Shown piece by piece: positions 1-10,925 of a stretch of DNA of 64,000 nt. Position numbers and translations under genes: made by a program. The notes under the pieces are model-generated. The model saw nothing but the letters and a program-made list of their open reading frames with translations, was not told the DNA's origin and ran no database searches. Position 1 is the first letter of the stretch. Each line of letters opens with the position of its first letter. Origin of the DNA: Pteria penguin (Eukaryota > Mollusca > Bivalvia > Pterioida > Pteriidae); contig CM068582.1 of the NCBI GenBank assembly GCA_035048485.1, forward strand, positions 12,903,501-12,967,500, written 5' to 3'.

Positions 1-372
1 TCACTTAACCATACAGCATCACCCACATTCACCTTACACTAGATTCCTGTAACATTGCATGGAATATCATGTCACTTAACAATACAGCATCACCCACATT
101 CATCTTACACTAGATTCCTGTAACATTGCATGGAATCTCTTGTCACTTAACCATACAGCATCATCCACATTCACCTTACACCAGATTCCTTTAACAATGC
201 ATGGAATCTCATGTCACTTAACCATACAGCATCACCAACATTCACCTTACACCAGATTCCTGTAACACTGCATGGAAGCTCATGTCACTTAACCATACAG
301 CATCATTCACATTCACCTTACATCAGATTCCAGTAACCTTTTACATGGAATCTATGTCATGAAATCTAAAAC
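1..372. repeat. Left minisatellite array (about 72-bp units)
   Basis: About five tandem units of roughly 72 bp, each with the marks 'catggaatctcatgtca', 'accatacagcatcac' and 'caccttacac(t/c)agattcc'. Units differ by a few substitutions, and the array runs off the left edge of the window. The motifs catggaat..catgtca and caccttacaccagattcc recur on the opposite strand at 1506-1884, so this is one half of an inverted pair of related arrays. No coding capacity is seen here or in the AT-rich stretch 373-560. Confidence 0.9.
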
Positions 373-562
373 TAAAATATGTTCTAAGAAAACACAAGAT
401 TTATTACAAGTTAAATAATTTTTACATATAATATACCTGTACTATACTGTAATAAAATATCAGAATACTTATTAACATGTAACCTTATGCAATACAATCA
501 ATCACACAATAATATACACTACGACACAGCATCAGATTTTATTTTACATATTGCATGGAATT

Positions 563-682
563 TCATGTCATGTGACAGTGCTTACATATGAACTTGGGGT
601 AACTACTTGATGGCACACATAGTATGTCCCCAACACAGTAACTTTTACGGTGGAAGGTTCTGTGACATGAATCACATTTAAC
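563..682 (-). CDS. Terminal exon with half PHD-like zinc finger (CARF-like gene)
   Basis: A 40-codon exon, stop included, preceded on the minus strand by a good acceptor (tttctttgcag). It encodes the second half of a PHD-type zinc-binding module: VKCDSC, FHRKSYCVG and a closing FICKHC pair. PHD fingers usually read histone tails in the nucleus. The first Cys-x2-Cys half is not in this exon, and no exon carrying it is seen between 683 and 1066, so the finger may be incomplete or the missing part lies on an unrecognised exon. It starts in phase 0, which fits the phase-0 end of the CARF-like exon at 1072-1495. The stop lies in a lone unit of the flanking minisatellite motif (tgcatggaatttcatgtcatg region), as if repeat DNA has supplied the end of the gene. 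Confidence 0.6.
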   Translation of the reverse strand, partial: VKCDSCHRTFHRKSYCVGDILCVPSSSYPKFICKHCHMT

Positions 683-1071
683 CTGCAAAGAAACAGAAAT
701 TGCCAATAAAACATGATGACCCACACTTATACCTAAAGACCGTGATGTCATATGAATTTGTAACTTTGTATCAATCAAATGGCCATGTAGATACATATAG
801 ATGTAGCAAAAATAGATACAGTGAAACGCTTGAGAGTACTCTGTGGACCTTGGATCTCGAAGAGATACATGTAGAAAATAAATATAAACACACATATAAA
901 CATAAAGCACAAATACACTACATATAACAAGGCACCCTATAGTATATATATATACTAGTTATTAAATATATTTGAAATCATCGCAATTTAAGGCTCTTAA
1001 TGAAATGTTTCTTGCCAGGTTTTTCTGATTCTGCAATACATTATACTTATTGTTATAATAATTACCAGTAC

Positions 1072-1495
1072 CTCTACTTTTTGAGCCAAATTCTCTTGGT
1101 CAAGTCCAGAATACTGCCCTTTCACGAGAGCAGCATGAACAACATTTCTGATGTCCCTGTTGGTAGGGAAATAGCTGCGGTCATTGTTCGATGGTTTAAT
1201 ATTCTGGGTCATTTCATTGTCTACAAAGCTTTTCAACACCCTTTTGATATATGGGACAGATGTTATGCCCATTATCACATGCTCCTTGATTTTACTCCTC
1301 AGCAAAGAGTGCATGGTGTTGGCAAATGCACTCTCCTTTGTTACAGAGTGGTTGGTATGAGAATCAGAAAGAGGCAGCTTCACCATGATTTTTTTTACTT
1401 CAACAGTCCCCGTTGCTAAATTGGCAGCAAGTTGGTCCATTTGTATCTGTTTGGCACTTCTACCAGCTGTCATTGAAAGGTTGTACTTCTCATAG
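1072..1495 (-). CDS. CARF/ALS2CR8-like core exon
   Basis: Minus-strand exon with acceptor tttcag and a donor at gag|gtactg; an alternative donor 6 nt further (ctg|gtaatt) keeps the same phase. The product has a basic start, a helix-rich middle and the block YFPTNRDIRNVVHAA followed by LDQENLAQKVE. That block resembles the calcium-responsive transcription factor (CARF/ALS2CR8) family, where a '[YF]FPT.[KR]DIRN' block is typical. The phase-2 start joins in frame to the exon at 1918-2021 (…YIS|SYEKYN). Likely a nuclear DNA-binding protein. The family call is from recognised motifs only. It lies between the two inverted minisatellite arrays. Confidence 0.7.
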
Positions 1496-1499
1496 CTGA

Positions 1500-1884
1500 A
1501 ACATGTTATGATATTGTAAGATTACATGACATGAGATTCCATGCAGTATGCAAGGAATCTGGTGTAAGGTGACAGTGTATGACATTGTAAGGATACATGA
1601 CATGGGATTCCATGCAGTATGTAAGGAATCTGATGTAAGGTGTCAGTGTATGAGTGTCAGTGTATGATATTGTAAGAATACATGACATGAGATTCCATGC
1701 AGTATGTAAGGAATCTGGTGAAAGGTGTCAGTGTATGATATTGTAAGGATACATGACATGAGATTCCATGCAGTATGCAAGGAATTTGGTGTAAGGTGTC
1801 AGTGTATGATATTGTAAGGATACATGACATGAGATTCCATGCCGTATGTAAGGAATCTGGTGTAAGGTGTTTTCCTATATACAC
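1500..1884. repeat. Right minisatellite array (about 63-66-bp units, inverted relative to the left array)
   Basis: Five to six tandem units with 'gtgtatgatattgtaagga', 'tacatgacatgagattcc' and 'atgcagtatgtaaggaatc'. On the minus strand the units share the catggaatctcatgtca and caccttacaccagattcc blocks of the array at 1-372. Short open frames here come from repetition and are not genes. The array begins within a few bases of the acceptor of the CARF-like exon. Confidence 0.9.
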
Positions 1885-1917
1885 TACATTGTGATAAATA
1901 GATAATTTAATTCATAC

Positions 1918-2021
1918 CTGCTGATATATCTCGTGTAGAGTTTTGCAGCACAGCAGCCAACTTTCTTGGAAGTTTGAATTAAGAATCGCTTCTTTTTTCT
2001 GGAATCTCCATGATCAGATGA
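1918..2021 (-). CDS. CARF-like exon (basic RKKKR / TSKKVGCCAA segment)
   Basis: A 104-nt exon bounded by ttcag and ag|gtatga, phase 0 in and phase 2 out. It encodes SSDHGDSRKKKRFL followed by QTSKKVGCCAAKLYTRYIS. In CARF-like proteins a basic patch followed by a 'K.GC.AK' motif lies in the same place, between the QFGK block and the conserved core. It joins in frame to its neighbours on both sides, which is the main support for the gene model. Confidence 0.7.
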
Positions 2022-2393
2022 CTGAAATTTAGGAATGGAATGTTACAATATTAAGGAACTTAAATCAATAATAGCTGTTTGAAGAACACATGTCACCTGC
2101 AGTAGCTTTGATACTAAAGGGTGACAGACATACAGCTGACAAACAATGTAATCCCTATATGTCTCCATGCTAAGTACAGGTAACTTAAAAATTACATTTA
2201 GGTAGAAGTTTCAGAAAGAAGAAAATTTGATGTCCTTGGGTACATATGAATTATGAGTAAGAAAAATCATGTTTAATTATTTTGATTTGGTAATTTTTAC
2301 TTCATTTATTTAAAATGTCCAGCTTAAAATAATTAACCTTACTTTTGAGAAAATATTTACGGCAGATTGATTTTTTTAGACACATACATGTAC

Positions 2394-2577
2394 CTCAGAA
2401 TTTGATTCACATTTATGATGTTTGCCTTTCCTGCCTTTACCAAACTGACATGCAAGAACTATGCTGCGATCAACAACAAATGGAGTTATCTGTGTAGTAG
2501 AGGATGAAAGGTGTACCCCATCACACTGCCAAACAATTCTTCTATCTTTCTTCTCCTTCTTCTTCTTATCATCTGAC
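2394..2577 (-). CDS. CARF-like exon (QFGK block)
   Basis: Minus-strand exon of about 184 nt ending at gag|gtacat. It has a lysine-rich start (SDDKKKKEKKDRR), then IVWQCDGVHLSS, then VLACQFGKGRKGKHHKC. The 'CQFGK.RK' stretch is characteristic of CARF/ALS2CR8-like proteins. The acceptor is either aaag|gtcag or five bases on (cag|at); the first restores the reading frame with the 4185-4341 exon across a Trp codon. The 1.6-kb intron upstream holds a PLE fragment. Confidence 0.65.
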
Positions 2578-2673
2578 CTTTAAAGCAAAAATTTGTCCCA
2601 TTGTTAAGAACTTAATGTCTCATGTTGTAATTCATTCAAATACATACAGTACAGTAGAGGAGAAGTAAACATG

Positions 2674-3600
2674 AGGCCCAAATGGGCCTGATATTTCCAC
2701 CTTAGTAAGAAAAAAGAGGAGTTACCGGCTCAGTTATGTGGCAGAAGTCACCATGGAGCTATACAATACATGAATATAAATAATATAATAGAACATTTAA
2801 CCCATTACAAAAATATTTGATTGTAGAGCAATTACGATACCGACTTAGGACGGTCATTTAATTTGACAAAAGCCAAACAAATGGTGTGGTTAACCGGTTT
2901 ACGGGCCCACCTTCCCACTCACCGTAACAGCAGAACAATCAAAAGACGTACATTTAAAAATTTATAAATAATCCTCCATGTAAAGAACAAGGGTCAACAG
3001 GTATCGCATATTGAGAGGTCATAAAAATATAAACACGTAAGGTATTGTAAAACACATAATGGTATAAAAATATATGCGACATCAACATGATAAACCGTGC
3101 TCTGCCAGTCTGAAAGCGAGCTAAGACCCTAGATCTGTAGGAGTCCCGACTACCAGTCAGAGGGGACGAGGTTCAGGACCATGTCTCCTCTGAAAGAGGT
3201 TTGGACAAGGCCCGTCATATAGTCCCCACCGCCCTGTTAGTCAGCGTGTAACGTTCAAGTAAAAGTCTGCATAAGGCTGTAGAGGGGCCAAATACAAGAC
3301 CTATAGTCTTTTTGATGATCTCAATATCATATTGTCTATTTAGGAGACGTTTGACTATTTTATTACATGATAAAATAACGTTGTCGGAGCCTTTTACTTT
3401 CCTTAGTTTATATACGAGATCACCGTAAAAATTAGGATGGGAAATTATATTGGATACATACTGTTGAAAAGAAATATTTCCAAATTTATTAGATAGAAGT
3501 TCTGAATAAGATCTGAAGAATTTGCCGAATGTTTTTCTTAGCTTGTGATATCTAACAACAATTAGACTAAAGAAAACACATAAGAATTTTGACAATCAGA
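2674..3600 (-). mobile_element. Penelope-like element 3' fragment (RT C-terminal region and tail)
   Basis: The open stretch 3215-3595 encodes KLRKTFGKFFRSYSEL and then NFYGDLVYKLRKV. These match in order the C-terminal side of the PLE RT at 61462-63399 (…SSLRKFYGRYETL…) and continue past where that ORF stops. Towards the 3' end, 2700-2790 is the reverse complement of 58023-58110 ('gacttctgccacataactgagcc'), a shared tail, and it ends by the palindrome aggcccaaatgggcct at 2674-2689. The fragment sits in an intron of the CARF-like gene in the same orientation. No RT palm motifs remain. Confidence 0.65.
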
Positions 3601-4184
3601 TACATCCAGTGTGTTGTTGGCAAATGTTCCAAAGAAGTTTGTCAAAGGAGCCCACCCCCTCTTTGACCTCATTTGGCCTGTCCTTGATCCACCCTCTGGG
3701 TGCATCTTCCTTCACTTAAACTTATAATTTACATAAAACTGATATAGTTCTATAGGTTTATGAGGTTAAAATCTGTACAAACTGCATGTAATTCTACTAA
3801 AGTGACTAAATCCCAAAAGACTTCAAAATGTATAAAAATTTGACTTCAGAATGGAATGGAATACAACAATACTTCTTTCGAGATTCTTTTAGATAAATGC
3901 ATTCAATTTGCTGTTGTAGCCATTCAGTCTGAAAGAGAAATTTGTCATAAAAGGAGGCCTCTGTGAACTATTCTTGGTCTCCCCTTGATCCATACCTTGC
4001 TTGATCTCTGAGCCCCAAAAGCAATAACACGTGTAGGCCAGACATTAGTACTTCATAATCTACAAAGCTTTATCAGATGTGACCATTGTTTAAAATAACA
4101 GTATGCCAAAGGTTTGTATAGAAGTAGGCACATCACAAATGCTAATTGGAAAGCGAAGATGCCCCAACGGTGAACACTCCTTAC

Positions 4185-4341
4185 CATGAAACAAAGGTGC
4201 ACAATGATGTTCTCTTGTGTGCCTCAAGAGTTTCATTTAATGCTTTTTCATCCTCCACATAGCCTGTGATGTAAGAGGCATTTTTGTTGATAGTGTGGAA
4301 GAATGTGGGGAGCCACTCTAATTCCATTCTAAAACTGGTAT
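4185..4341 (-). CDS. Upstream exon of the CARF-like gene
   Basis: A 157-nt exon with acceptor ttgcag and donor catg|gtaagg, phase 1 in and phase 2 out. It encodes an acidic, aromatic segment (RMELEWLPTFFHTINK, then ETLEAHKRTSLCTFVS). In CARF-like proteins a similar 'E..T..F..' helix precedes the QFGK block. The phase-1 start means at least one further 5' exon exists; none was recognised between 4342 and 5300. No start Met can be assigned. Confidence 0.55.
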
Positions 4342-4734
4342 CTGCAATAAATTTAAATCTTAAAATTATATTTACATTTTGTTAAAAGTTGCAGTTACTG
4401 ACTATTTTGTGTTTCATAAGGGAAGAAGTTTCAATAAGAAATAACGTTCATAGTACAACGTACATCACTTATTGGTTGAATGTAACATTTATATTAATTT
4501 ACATTGTGTATAGAAATAATTTGTCTTTCCAAATGTAAAAGTACTAAAACGCAGGGTTCATACCTAGTATCCTTGTGTGCCCTATAATTTCTACGGTCTA
4601 ATGTTTAATGCCAAAAATTGATAACGATCGATCGATAATGATGGATCGATTTAATAAATTTAGTGATTAAAGCACTTGATTACAGTTCTACATTTTCATA
4701 ATGTCACATCACCATGAATGTTTTTATTATTTTG

Positions 4735-4868
4735 GAGGGGGTGGACAGGGTGAGAGGGAGGGAGAGGTGAGGGGGCAGAAGGCAGGGAAGGGGGGCAGAA
4801 GAGAGGAAAGGGGACAGGAGGGGTGAGAGAAAGGGGAGGGAGGAAGGGGGAGGCGGGAGAGGGATACC
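4735..4868. repeat. G-rich polypurine tract
   Basis: About 130 bases almost purely G and A on the plus strand, with many runs of three to six G. The proline-rich frame on the opposite strand is a by-product. Such tracts can form triplex or G-quadruplex structures. It lies about 450 bp upstream of the Ty3-like element; 4870-5300 holds no recognisable gene. Confidence 0.85.
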
Positions 4869-5315
4869 CCCTGTCCTTTCCCTTATTTTGTATAAAATAA
4901 GACACGATATATAATGGGTTCCGTTGAAAATAAGACCCTGTCTAAATTATGACCCCTACACACGCTCCTCTAGATTTCAGTTCGAATTGCCGCTTATGTT
5001 TCTGGTTACAATAAGTTTATATAAACATCGCTTACACACCTCCTGTAGATCTAGATACTTCTTCTATGCCATTGTGTAAGATTTTATTTCAACTTCATTG
5101 GCATACTACATTTACATGGTTCTATATCGCATTATCATACATGCCAAAATGTAGTGTATAGAATCCGGATTTAAAAACCTGGTTTGGTTTCTCAAATACA
5201 AATAGGTGACGTCATGCATGAGATTCCTTACATCTAGCGAGTGCCAAGTGCGTACGTGACATTTTCCTAGTTTCGTTTTCGGTCTAGAGTACACAATCGG
5301 AACGAAAATTACAAC

Positions 5316-6180
5316 ATGGTTGATGTAGAGGAAAATGAGGCTGTTGCCATCGCAACTTCAACTCCACAATTGATTAACCCGAATTTGAGGTTACCGCCTG
5401 AACTCAATCTTGTCTCTGGGAATGTCTCGGAAAACTACAAAATGTGGAAACGGCAGGTTGACACCTACTTGTTAGCTGGTGGCTCAAGTCAGTTGCCGAA
5501 TAATGTACAAACCGCTACCATTATAAACTCTTCTGAAGGTTTATGGTCAATTTATATGGGATGATGGCAAAGATAATCCCCAAAATATACTGTCAAAAAT
5601 AGAAGAGTATTGTAACCCCAGGAAAAATGAAGTGTCTGAGTCTCACAAGGTTTTGACTGAAATATTCTGAACCGTTTGATAACTTTCTCACCGAGCCCCG
5701 TACTAAAGCTTCATCGTGTAAGTTTGGAACTCTTGAAGATCGTATGATAAGAGATAAAATTGTGTTTAGTACAACCGGGAAAATGCAACAACTCCTATTG
5801 CGTGACGATGACCTTGACCTTAAGAAAAGTATCAAAATCTGCCAATCATATGAACAGGCAAACAAACAGGCCCAAGAAATACGTGCCGATGAAAACAAAA
5901 AGGTCAACAAAGTAAAAAAGGCTGCAAATTATAAACCTTCTCCGAAACCAAAACCAAATCGCAAAGATCACACTCGTAATGATGACAAACCGCAAGCAAA
6001 CACTTGTAAATATTGTGGTCGCAGACACGAAATGCGCAGAGATGCTTGCCAGCTTATGGCAAAATATGTGATGGATGCAATGGTCCCAATCATTTTAAGA
6101 TTAAGTGCAAGAAAGTACATTCATTGGCTAGTAACGATAACGACTCATCTGATTGTAGCGACGACAACGTTCAGGACTGT
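5316..6180 (+). pseudogene. Gag-like region with two CCHC-type zinc knuckles
   Basis: Begins MVDVEENEAVAIATS with a good start context after aaaattacaac. A capsid-like segment follows (YKMWKRQVDTYLLA), then a lysine-rich stretch and CKYCGRRHEMRRDAC. The second knuckle, CDGCNGPNHFKIKC (C-x2-C-x4-H-x4-C), is in another frame because one base is missing between them. The frame is also interrupted around 5560-5750. Gag would form the particle and bind element RNA; this copy cannot do so intact. Confidence 0.75.
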
Positions 6181-7380
6181 TGTATGAAACCAGTAAAATT
6201 TGGCTCCAAAAAGAACGTCAAAGCGGAAATGAAAGTTAACAATTGCGATGTTCGTTTCCAACTTGACTGTGGTGCCGAAATAAACACTATATGCATGGAG
6301 TACGTGAAAAAGGAACAAGTCCGTCCTACGTCTGCTATTCTTCGAATGTACAACAACACTAAGCTTGGTCCGTTAGGAAAACCTGATCTCATGGTCACAA
6401 ATCCTAAAAACAAACAATCCTACGTGTTGAAATTCATTGTCGTAAGCAACAAACTCCAAAGCTTGCTGGGAATCGAAGCTATACAAGCTATGGACCTCAA
6501 CACTATCAACAACGATAAATTTGTCGCAAGCATCTCAGAATCCGTCGAACCACTCGGTGATTTAGAAGCATCATTGACCGTTGACCCCGATATACAACCA
6601 AAAGCACTACCATGTAGGAAGATTCCTCATGTTCTAAGGGAAAGTGTCAAATCAGAGATCCAACACACTCGTGAAGCGTGGTATCTTAGTCCCAGTGACA
6701 AAACGACAAAATGGGTCAGTCAACTGTCATTCGTTCACAAATCAAACGGGAAGATAAGAATATGCATCGACCCACAGGCATTAAAGTCAGCTCTACAGAG
6801 GGAACATTATAATCTACCCGTATTTGATGACATTTTGCCAAAACTACAAAATGCGATAGTTTTTAGCAAATTAGATGTAAAGGAAGCATTCTGGCATGTG
6901 ACAGTAGACGAAACCTCTAGTGAACTCACCACAGTTATCACACCCTATGGAAGATTTCGACGGGCACGTTTACCATTCGGTCTTAAGGTATCAAGTGAAA
7001 TCTTTCAACGCAAACTGAATGAAGCACTTCAGGATTTAGAGGGTACATTCCCATTAGTTGATGACATCATCATTGCTGGATGTGGTAACACCGAAGAAAT
7101 TGCCAAGAGCGACAACTCAGCTAAACTTGTACAGTTGCGCAACCGCTGCATTGAACGCAATATCATTTTCAACAAAACCAAACAAGAAATAGGTCTGGAT
7201 GAAATATCATTCTATGATCACAAGATCACAAGTGATGGCATAAAGCCAAGTACCGAGAAAGTGAAAGCTATAATAGACATGCCTTTTCCGACTGATATAT
7301 CTGGAGTAAAACGCTTCTGCGGCATGGTTCAATACATGGCTCGTTTTCGACCTAGTTCATTAACAACACTTGAACCGTAG
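6181..7380 (+). pseudogene. Protease-reverse transcriptase region of the Ty3-like element
   Basis: Continuous open frame. The aspartic protease site reads FQLDCGAEINTI, that is D-C-G where D-T/S-G is usual, followed by LLGIEAIQ, the second conserved protease block. The RT follows: RICIDPQAL, FSKLDVKEAFWHV (motif A), LPFGLKVSSEIFQ (motif B) and LVDDIIIAG (motif C, both catalytic Asp kept), then thumb motifs VKRFCGMVQYMARF. The frame ends at a TAG just before the RNase H connection. Whether Cys at the protease site is tolerated is unknown. Confidence 0.85.
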
Positions 7381-7920
7381 CGCATGCTAACTAGAAAGAA
7401 TCAGCAGTGGAACTGGACCATCGATTGTGAACAAACGTTTAACAATGTGAAAGCACAACTAACAGATGCCCTTGTAGCATTCTTTAACCATGATGCAGAC
7501 TTCGTTTTGCAGAGCAGACTTCGTTTTGCAGATAGATAGCAACAAAGATGGATTGGGACGGGTGCGGTACTCCTTCAAAATGGGAAACCCATTTAATATG
7601 CAGCTCGTTCACTCACAGACTCGCAAAAGAAATGGGCGCAAATTGAGAAGGAAGCACTGTCAGTACTTTTCGGTCTAAAGAGATTTCATCAGTACACCTT
7701 TGGTCGCAGAGTAGTAGTAGTGAATGATCACAAGCCACTTGAATCTATCCTAATGAAGCCGCCGTCTTCAGCTCCGCGTCGACTTCAAGACATGATGGAA
7801 TTAAATCGTTATGATGTGGCATTCCAGTATCTAAAGGGAGAGAAACTCGTTATTGCGGATACACTTAGTCGAGCATTTTTACCACAGGACCGGGAGGATC
7901 GATCTCGAATATTCATGTGA
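7381..7920 (+). pseudogene. RNase H-like region, frameshifted
   Basis: After the stop the frame continues with a connection segment (WNWTIDCEQTFNNVKAQL) and the RNase H start LQIDSNKDGLG. It then shifts frame and contains a TAA before a stretch resembling QKKWAQIEKEALSVL. It returns as NDHKPLESIL and ends with LSRAFLPQD. The 19-bp direct duplication at 7495-7513/7514-7532 lies inside the domain and is one of the breaks. Confidence 0.75.
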
Positions 7921-7950
7921 ACCATCAACGAGGATATTTCTAACGAGCGA

Positions 7951-8949
7951 TTGAATGAAATTCGCGAAGCTACTGGAAATGACTTCTCATTGAGAAAACT
8001 TGTCAACACTATTGAGAATGGATGGCCTGATAATAAGTCCGATGTACCTATCCCATGTGCACCGTACTTCAATTCATGTGACCTACTTAGCATACATGAT
8101 GACCTAGTTGTCCGTGGAGAAGCGATTGTTATACCGCATGTACTGCGATTGGATATCAAACAACGTTTACATTCCTCACATTTAGGATGTGATTCGATGG
8201 TACGCCGTACTAGAGGAACAGTATATTGGCCAAACATATATTCCGATATTCGTCAAATGGCTGATAATTGCGTAGCCTGTCAAGAGCTTAAACCGAAACC
8301 AACGAAAATTCCACTCAAAGAGCATGACGATGGATAAATGCCGTGGAACAAAATTGGCTTAGGCTTTTTTGAAGTCATAGGTAAAAATTATCTTGGTAGC
8401 ATCGATTACTATAATAACTTCATAGAAGTTGATTATTTATCTAGAACTACCTCAACATAAGTCGTAAGGATATTTAAGAAGCAATTCGCTAGATTTGGTG
8501 TACCAACCACGATAATCTCCGATGGAGGTCCGCAATTTACTTCGTCGGAATTTGCGCAATTCATTCGCAATTGGAAGATTACGCATTATACATCTTAGCC
8601 AAACCATCAACGTGCAAACGGTAAAGCTGAATCAGCAGTAAAGGTGATTAAACATTTAATGCTGAAATGTGATCGCAATCGTACGGATCAATACGAAGCG
8701 TTGATGGAACTTCGCAATACACCGCGTCAGGATACTGGATTAAGCCCAGACAAACTCGTACACTTCTACCGACTATTTGTCGTGAAAAGCCGCAATCTAT
8801 CGGACGTCGCGAAAGGAGGAAGAGATCTATCAAAAAGTACTATGATAAAACATCCCGTAATCACCCTGCACTTGAAATTAATCAGAGTATTTATTTCGAA
8901 CATAAACAAGATCACCGTTGGATACCTGGAAAAATCATGGAACAAATAG
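7951..8949 (+). pseudogene. Integrase region (HHCC finger, damaged DDE core)
   Basis: The HHCC zinc finger is intact: HSSHLGC … VYWPNIYSDI … CVAC. The core is cut by stops near 8335, 8458 and 8598. The segment where the first catalytic Asp is expected reads GLGFFEVIGKNYL, with Gly in place of Asp. The second Asp (ISDGGPQF) and the Glu (NGKAESAVK) remain. This copy is therefore doubly disabled for integration. Confidence 0.75.
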
Positions 8950-8979
8950 CGAAACATACATATCTAGTCACGTCTCAGG

Positions 8980-9306
8980 ATGATGTATCGTCGCAATCGT
9001 ATTCACATTCGTCCAACCAAAATTGATGTAACAATTAGGGAATCATCACCAACACGTATCGACAATCGTCAAAAGCAGCCTGTAACAGAATCAATAATTG
9101 CGAACAAGCCGTCTCAACCCGTTCCTGCAAGTACGAAAGAACCGACTATTCCTACTAAACCGTGTGCTCCATCCAAACCGTGTGCTCCTCCGGTACTTGA
9201 TGCAAATGCATCTACAACAGCTGCTGATCGGAATAGTGTGCCATTGCGTAGATCAATCCGAATCCGCAAGGAACCCGTCAAATCCAAGGATTATGTGCGG
9301 AAATGA
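8980..9306 (+). pseudogene. C-terminal basic end of the Ty3-like polyprotein
   Basis: Encodes YRRNRIHIRPTKID, then a Pro/Ser/Thr-rich linker and LRRSIRIRKEPVKSKDYV, a common ending in these elements. A short direct repeat (ccatccaaaccgtgtgctcc-like) gives KPCAPSKPCAP. The run 9307-9640 is AT-rich with nothing recognisable. Confidence 0.6.
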
Positions 9307-9639
9307 TTCAGTGTTCAAAAGTGTCAATGAGCTCAGTCAGTGTTTTTGTGTTTATGTTTTTATCAGTTGCCAATCTTACATAGAAAATGTAATTTGATCA
9401 TGTTATTATCATAATATATGAATAATTGATTTAGGAGTCTGAAATACACTTAATTTCCCAATTTCATGAATATATATATTTCATTTCAGAAAGACATTAC
9501 TTTAAAGACAATCAAAGCATAAATTTCAAATAATTTTATTCATAGCAATTTATCTTCATGAAAGAAAGAAGATGTTAATATCATCATATTCGTTTTGCTA
9601 TATTCAATCGGTAATAAAAAATATGCGCCAGACTCAAAC

Positions 9640-10210
9640 TGCTGATTTCAGTTCTTATTAGTATATTACGCCCAAAGCATATGTAACACTGTCTTAAGTC
9701 ATGGGTATTCGAAATAGCTTTATCTATGGCTGTGTACATGCTATCCAAGTCTTCATCAGTTTTGTTCTTGTTCTGTGATAACTGTTCTCTTTTTAGTTTG
9801 ATTTAATCTTTTAAATAGATCCGTTATCAGACTTTCTATGGAACTTGATAATTTACTGGTATCTACAGATTTTGTTCTGTGCATTTAAAAGCTGTGTTCA
9901 TTTTGGATTGTGTTATTCAATCTTACCTTTTCAGATGAATCAGAAACAACTATATTCGATGGTAACAATGGTAATTTTGTAGTGTAAATGTGTGTGAATA
10001 ATGGAATAATGGAAATTTGGAATGGAAATTGAATTCTTATAAAATTTAAAATTCCATCTTCGTCGCCAAGTTTGCGTTCATGGGTGAACTACTGTTACCA
10101 AACAACAGGTTTTTTTTTATCCTTTCAAGCTCAAAGGCTTGCCAAGACAAATCTTGCATATGTAGTAATGAATTGAAGACGTAGATAGAATTAATAAAGT
10201 GTATTCCATC
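9640..10210 (-). mobile_element. LTR-retrotransposon leader relic, first copy
   Basis: The minus strand reads …AACTTGGCGACGAAGATGG…, resembling the end of an LTR followed by a tRNA primer-binding site (TGGCGACGA-type) of Ty3/Gypsy elements. An AATAAA-like signal lies in the putative LTR (near 10195 on the complement). The whole stretch is homologous to 50200-50770, so it predates the duplication described below. No pol gene is attached here. Confidence 0.45.
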
Positions 10211-10731
10211 AAAATTATGTGTTTATTTTATTCACAATGATATATGAATCTAATATGGGAAAATTTGGTTGAAAATTAACCACACTGATATACTTTGAAT
10301 AAATGCACAGCCTCATCATGTCTAAAATGATATCATTTAAAGTTATATAATTCAGTTGGGTAAAACATGTCAAATACTGGGTATTTGTAGTTAAAGGGAT
10401 AAGGCATATCGCCAAAAGAAAATTGTGTAATTTACATCCAGGAATTGGGCGAAAAGGCAAAGCTGGGTAGGTTACTCGATGCCAGAGGTAGTCAATCTTA
10501 ATATTAGAAAATTATCTTGCATAAGATCTATAGATGCCATTTTTACACTCTCTACCAGATTGACTGCACGTTTGACTCTAAGCTGAAGAGTAAATACGTA
10601 TGAGATGGCGTCGAAAATCGAATAATCACGCATGAGACTTGGCTGATGATGTCATTTTAGAATTAAGAAATAAAAGTGTGGAGCGCTCATAGAACAGACT
10701 AGATAATAATGGCCTAAAAGGACAACTAAAA

Positions 10732-10925
10732 CGATGGGACTGCAGTTGGTTGGTTGATTGGTGTTTTACATCGCTTTGAGCAATTTTTCAGTTGTATCGC
10801 GACATGGAATCAGGAGGTAACCAACCCCTTAAACATAGTGGCGCAACCCGGAAATAGAACCTGGAGCATCGGCACTATCAGCAAAGCTTAACCACTACAT
10901 AAAACCTACCCCGATGAGACTGAAG
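10732..10925 (-). mobile_element. tRNA-derived SINE with target-site duplication (first copy)
   Basis: Body 10746-10911, flanked by direct repeats cgatgggactgcag (10732-10745) and cgatgagactgaag (10912-10925). It has the same architecture and about 80% visual identity to the SINE at 45993-46166: a tRNA-like head at the right end and a tail reading '…acaccaatcaaccaacc' on the minus strand. The paralogous position in the other segmental copy (near 51320) lacks it, so it inserted after that duplication. Confidence 0.8.

Larger units (their letters stand above)
5316..9306 (+). mobile_element. Broken Ty3/Gypsy-like retrotransposon (gag-PR-RT-RH-IN)
   Basis: Plus-strand order gag start, zinc knuckles, protease, reverse transcriptase, RNase H, integrase zinc finger, integrase core and a basic C-terminal end is that of a Ty3/Gypsy (Metaviridae-like) element, similar in style to K02A2.6-like invertebrate copies. 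It is disabled by at least a 1-nt deletion in the zinc knuckle (near 6050), a stop at 7378, a 19-bp tandem duplication at 7495-7532, a frameshift near 7557, and stops near 7586, 8335, 8458 and 8598. No flanking LTR pair was recognised, so its exact ends are unknown. Confidence 0.85.

Noticed and set aside
1506..1884. Two overlapping minus-strand ORFs of 60 and 75 residues
   Set aside because: They translate minisatellite units; the repeated peptide follows the DNA period.
4696..4905. Proline-rich 69-residue ORF
   Set aside because: It is the complement of the polypurine tract; low-complexity artefact.
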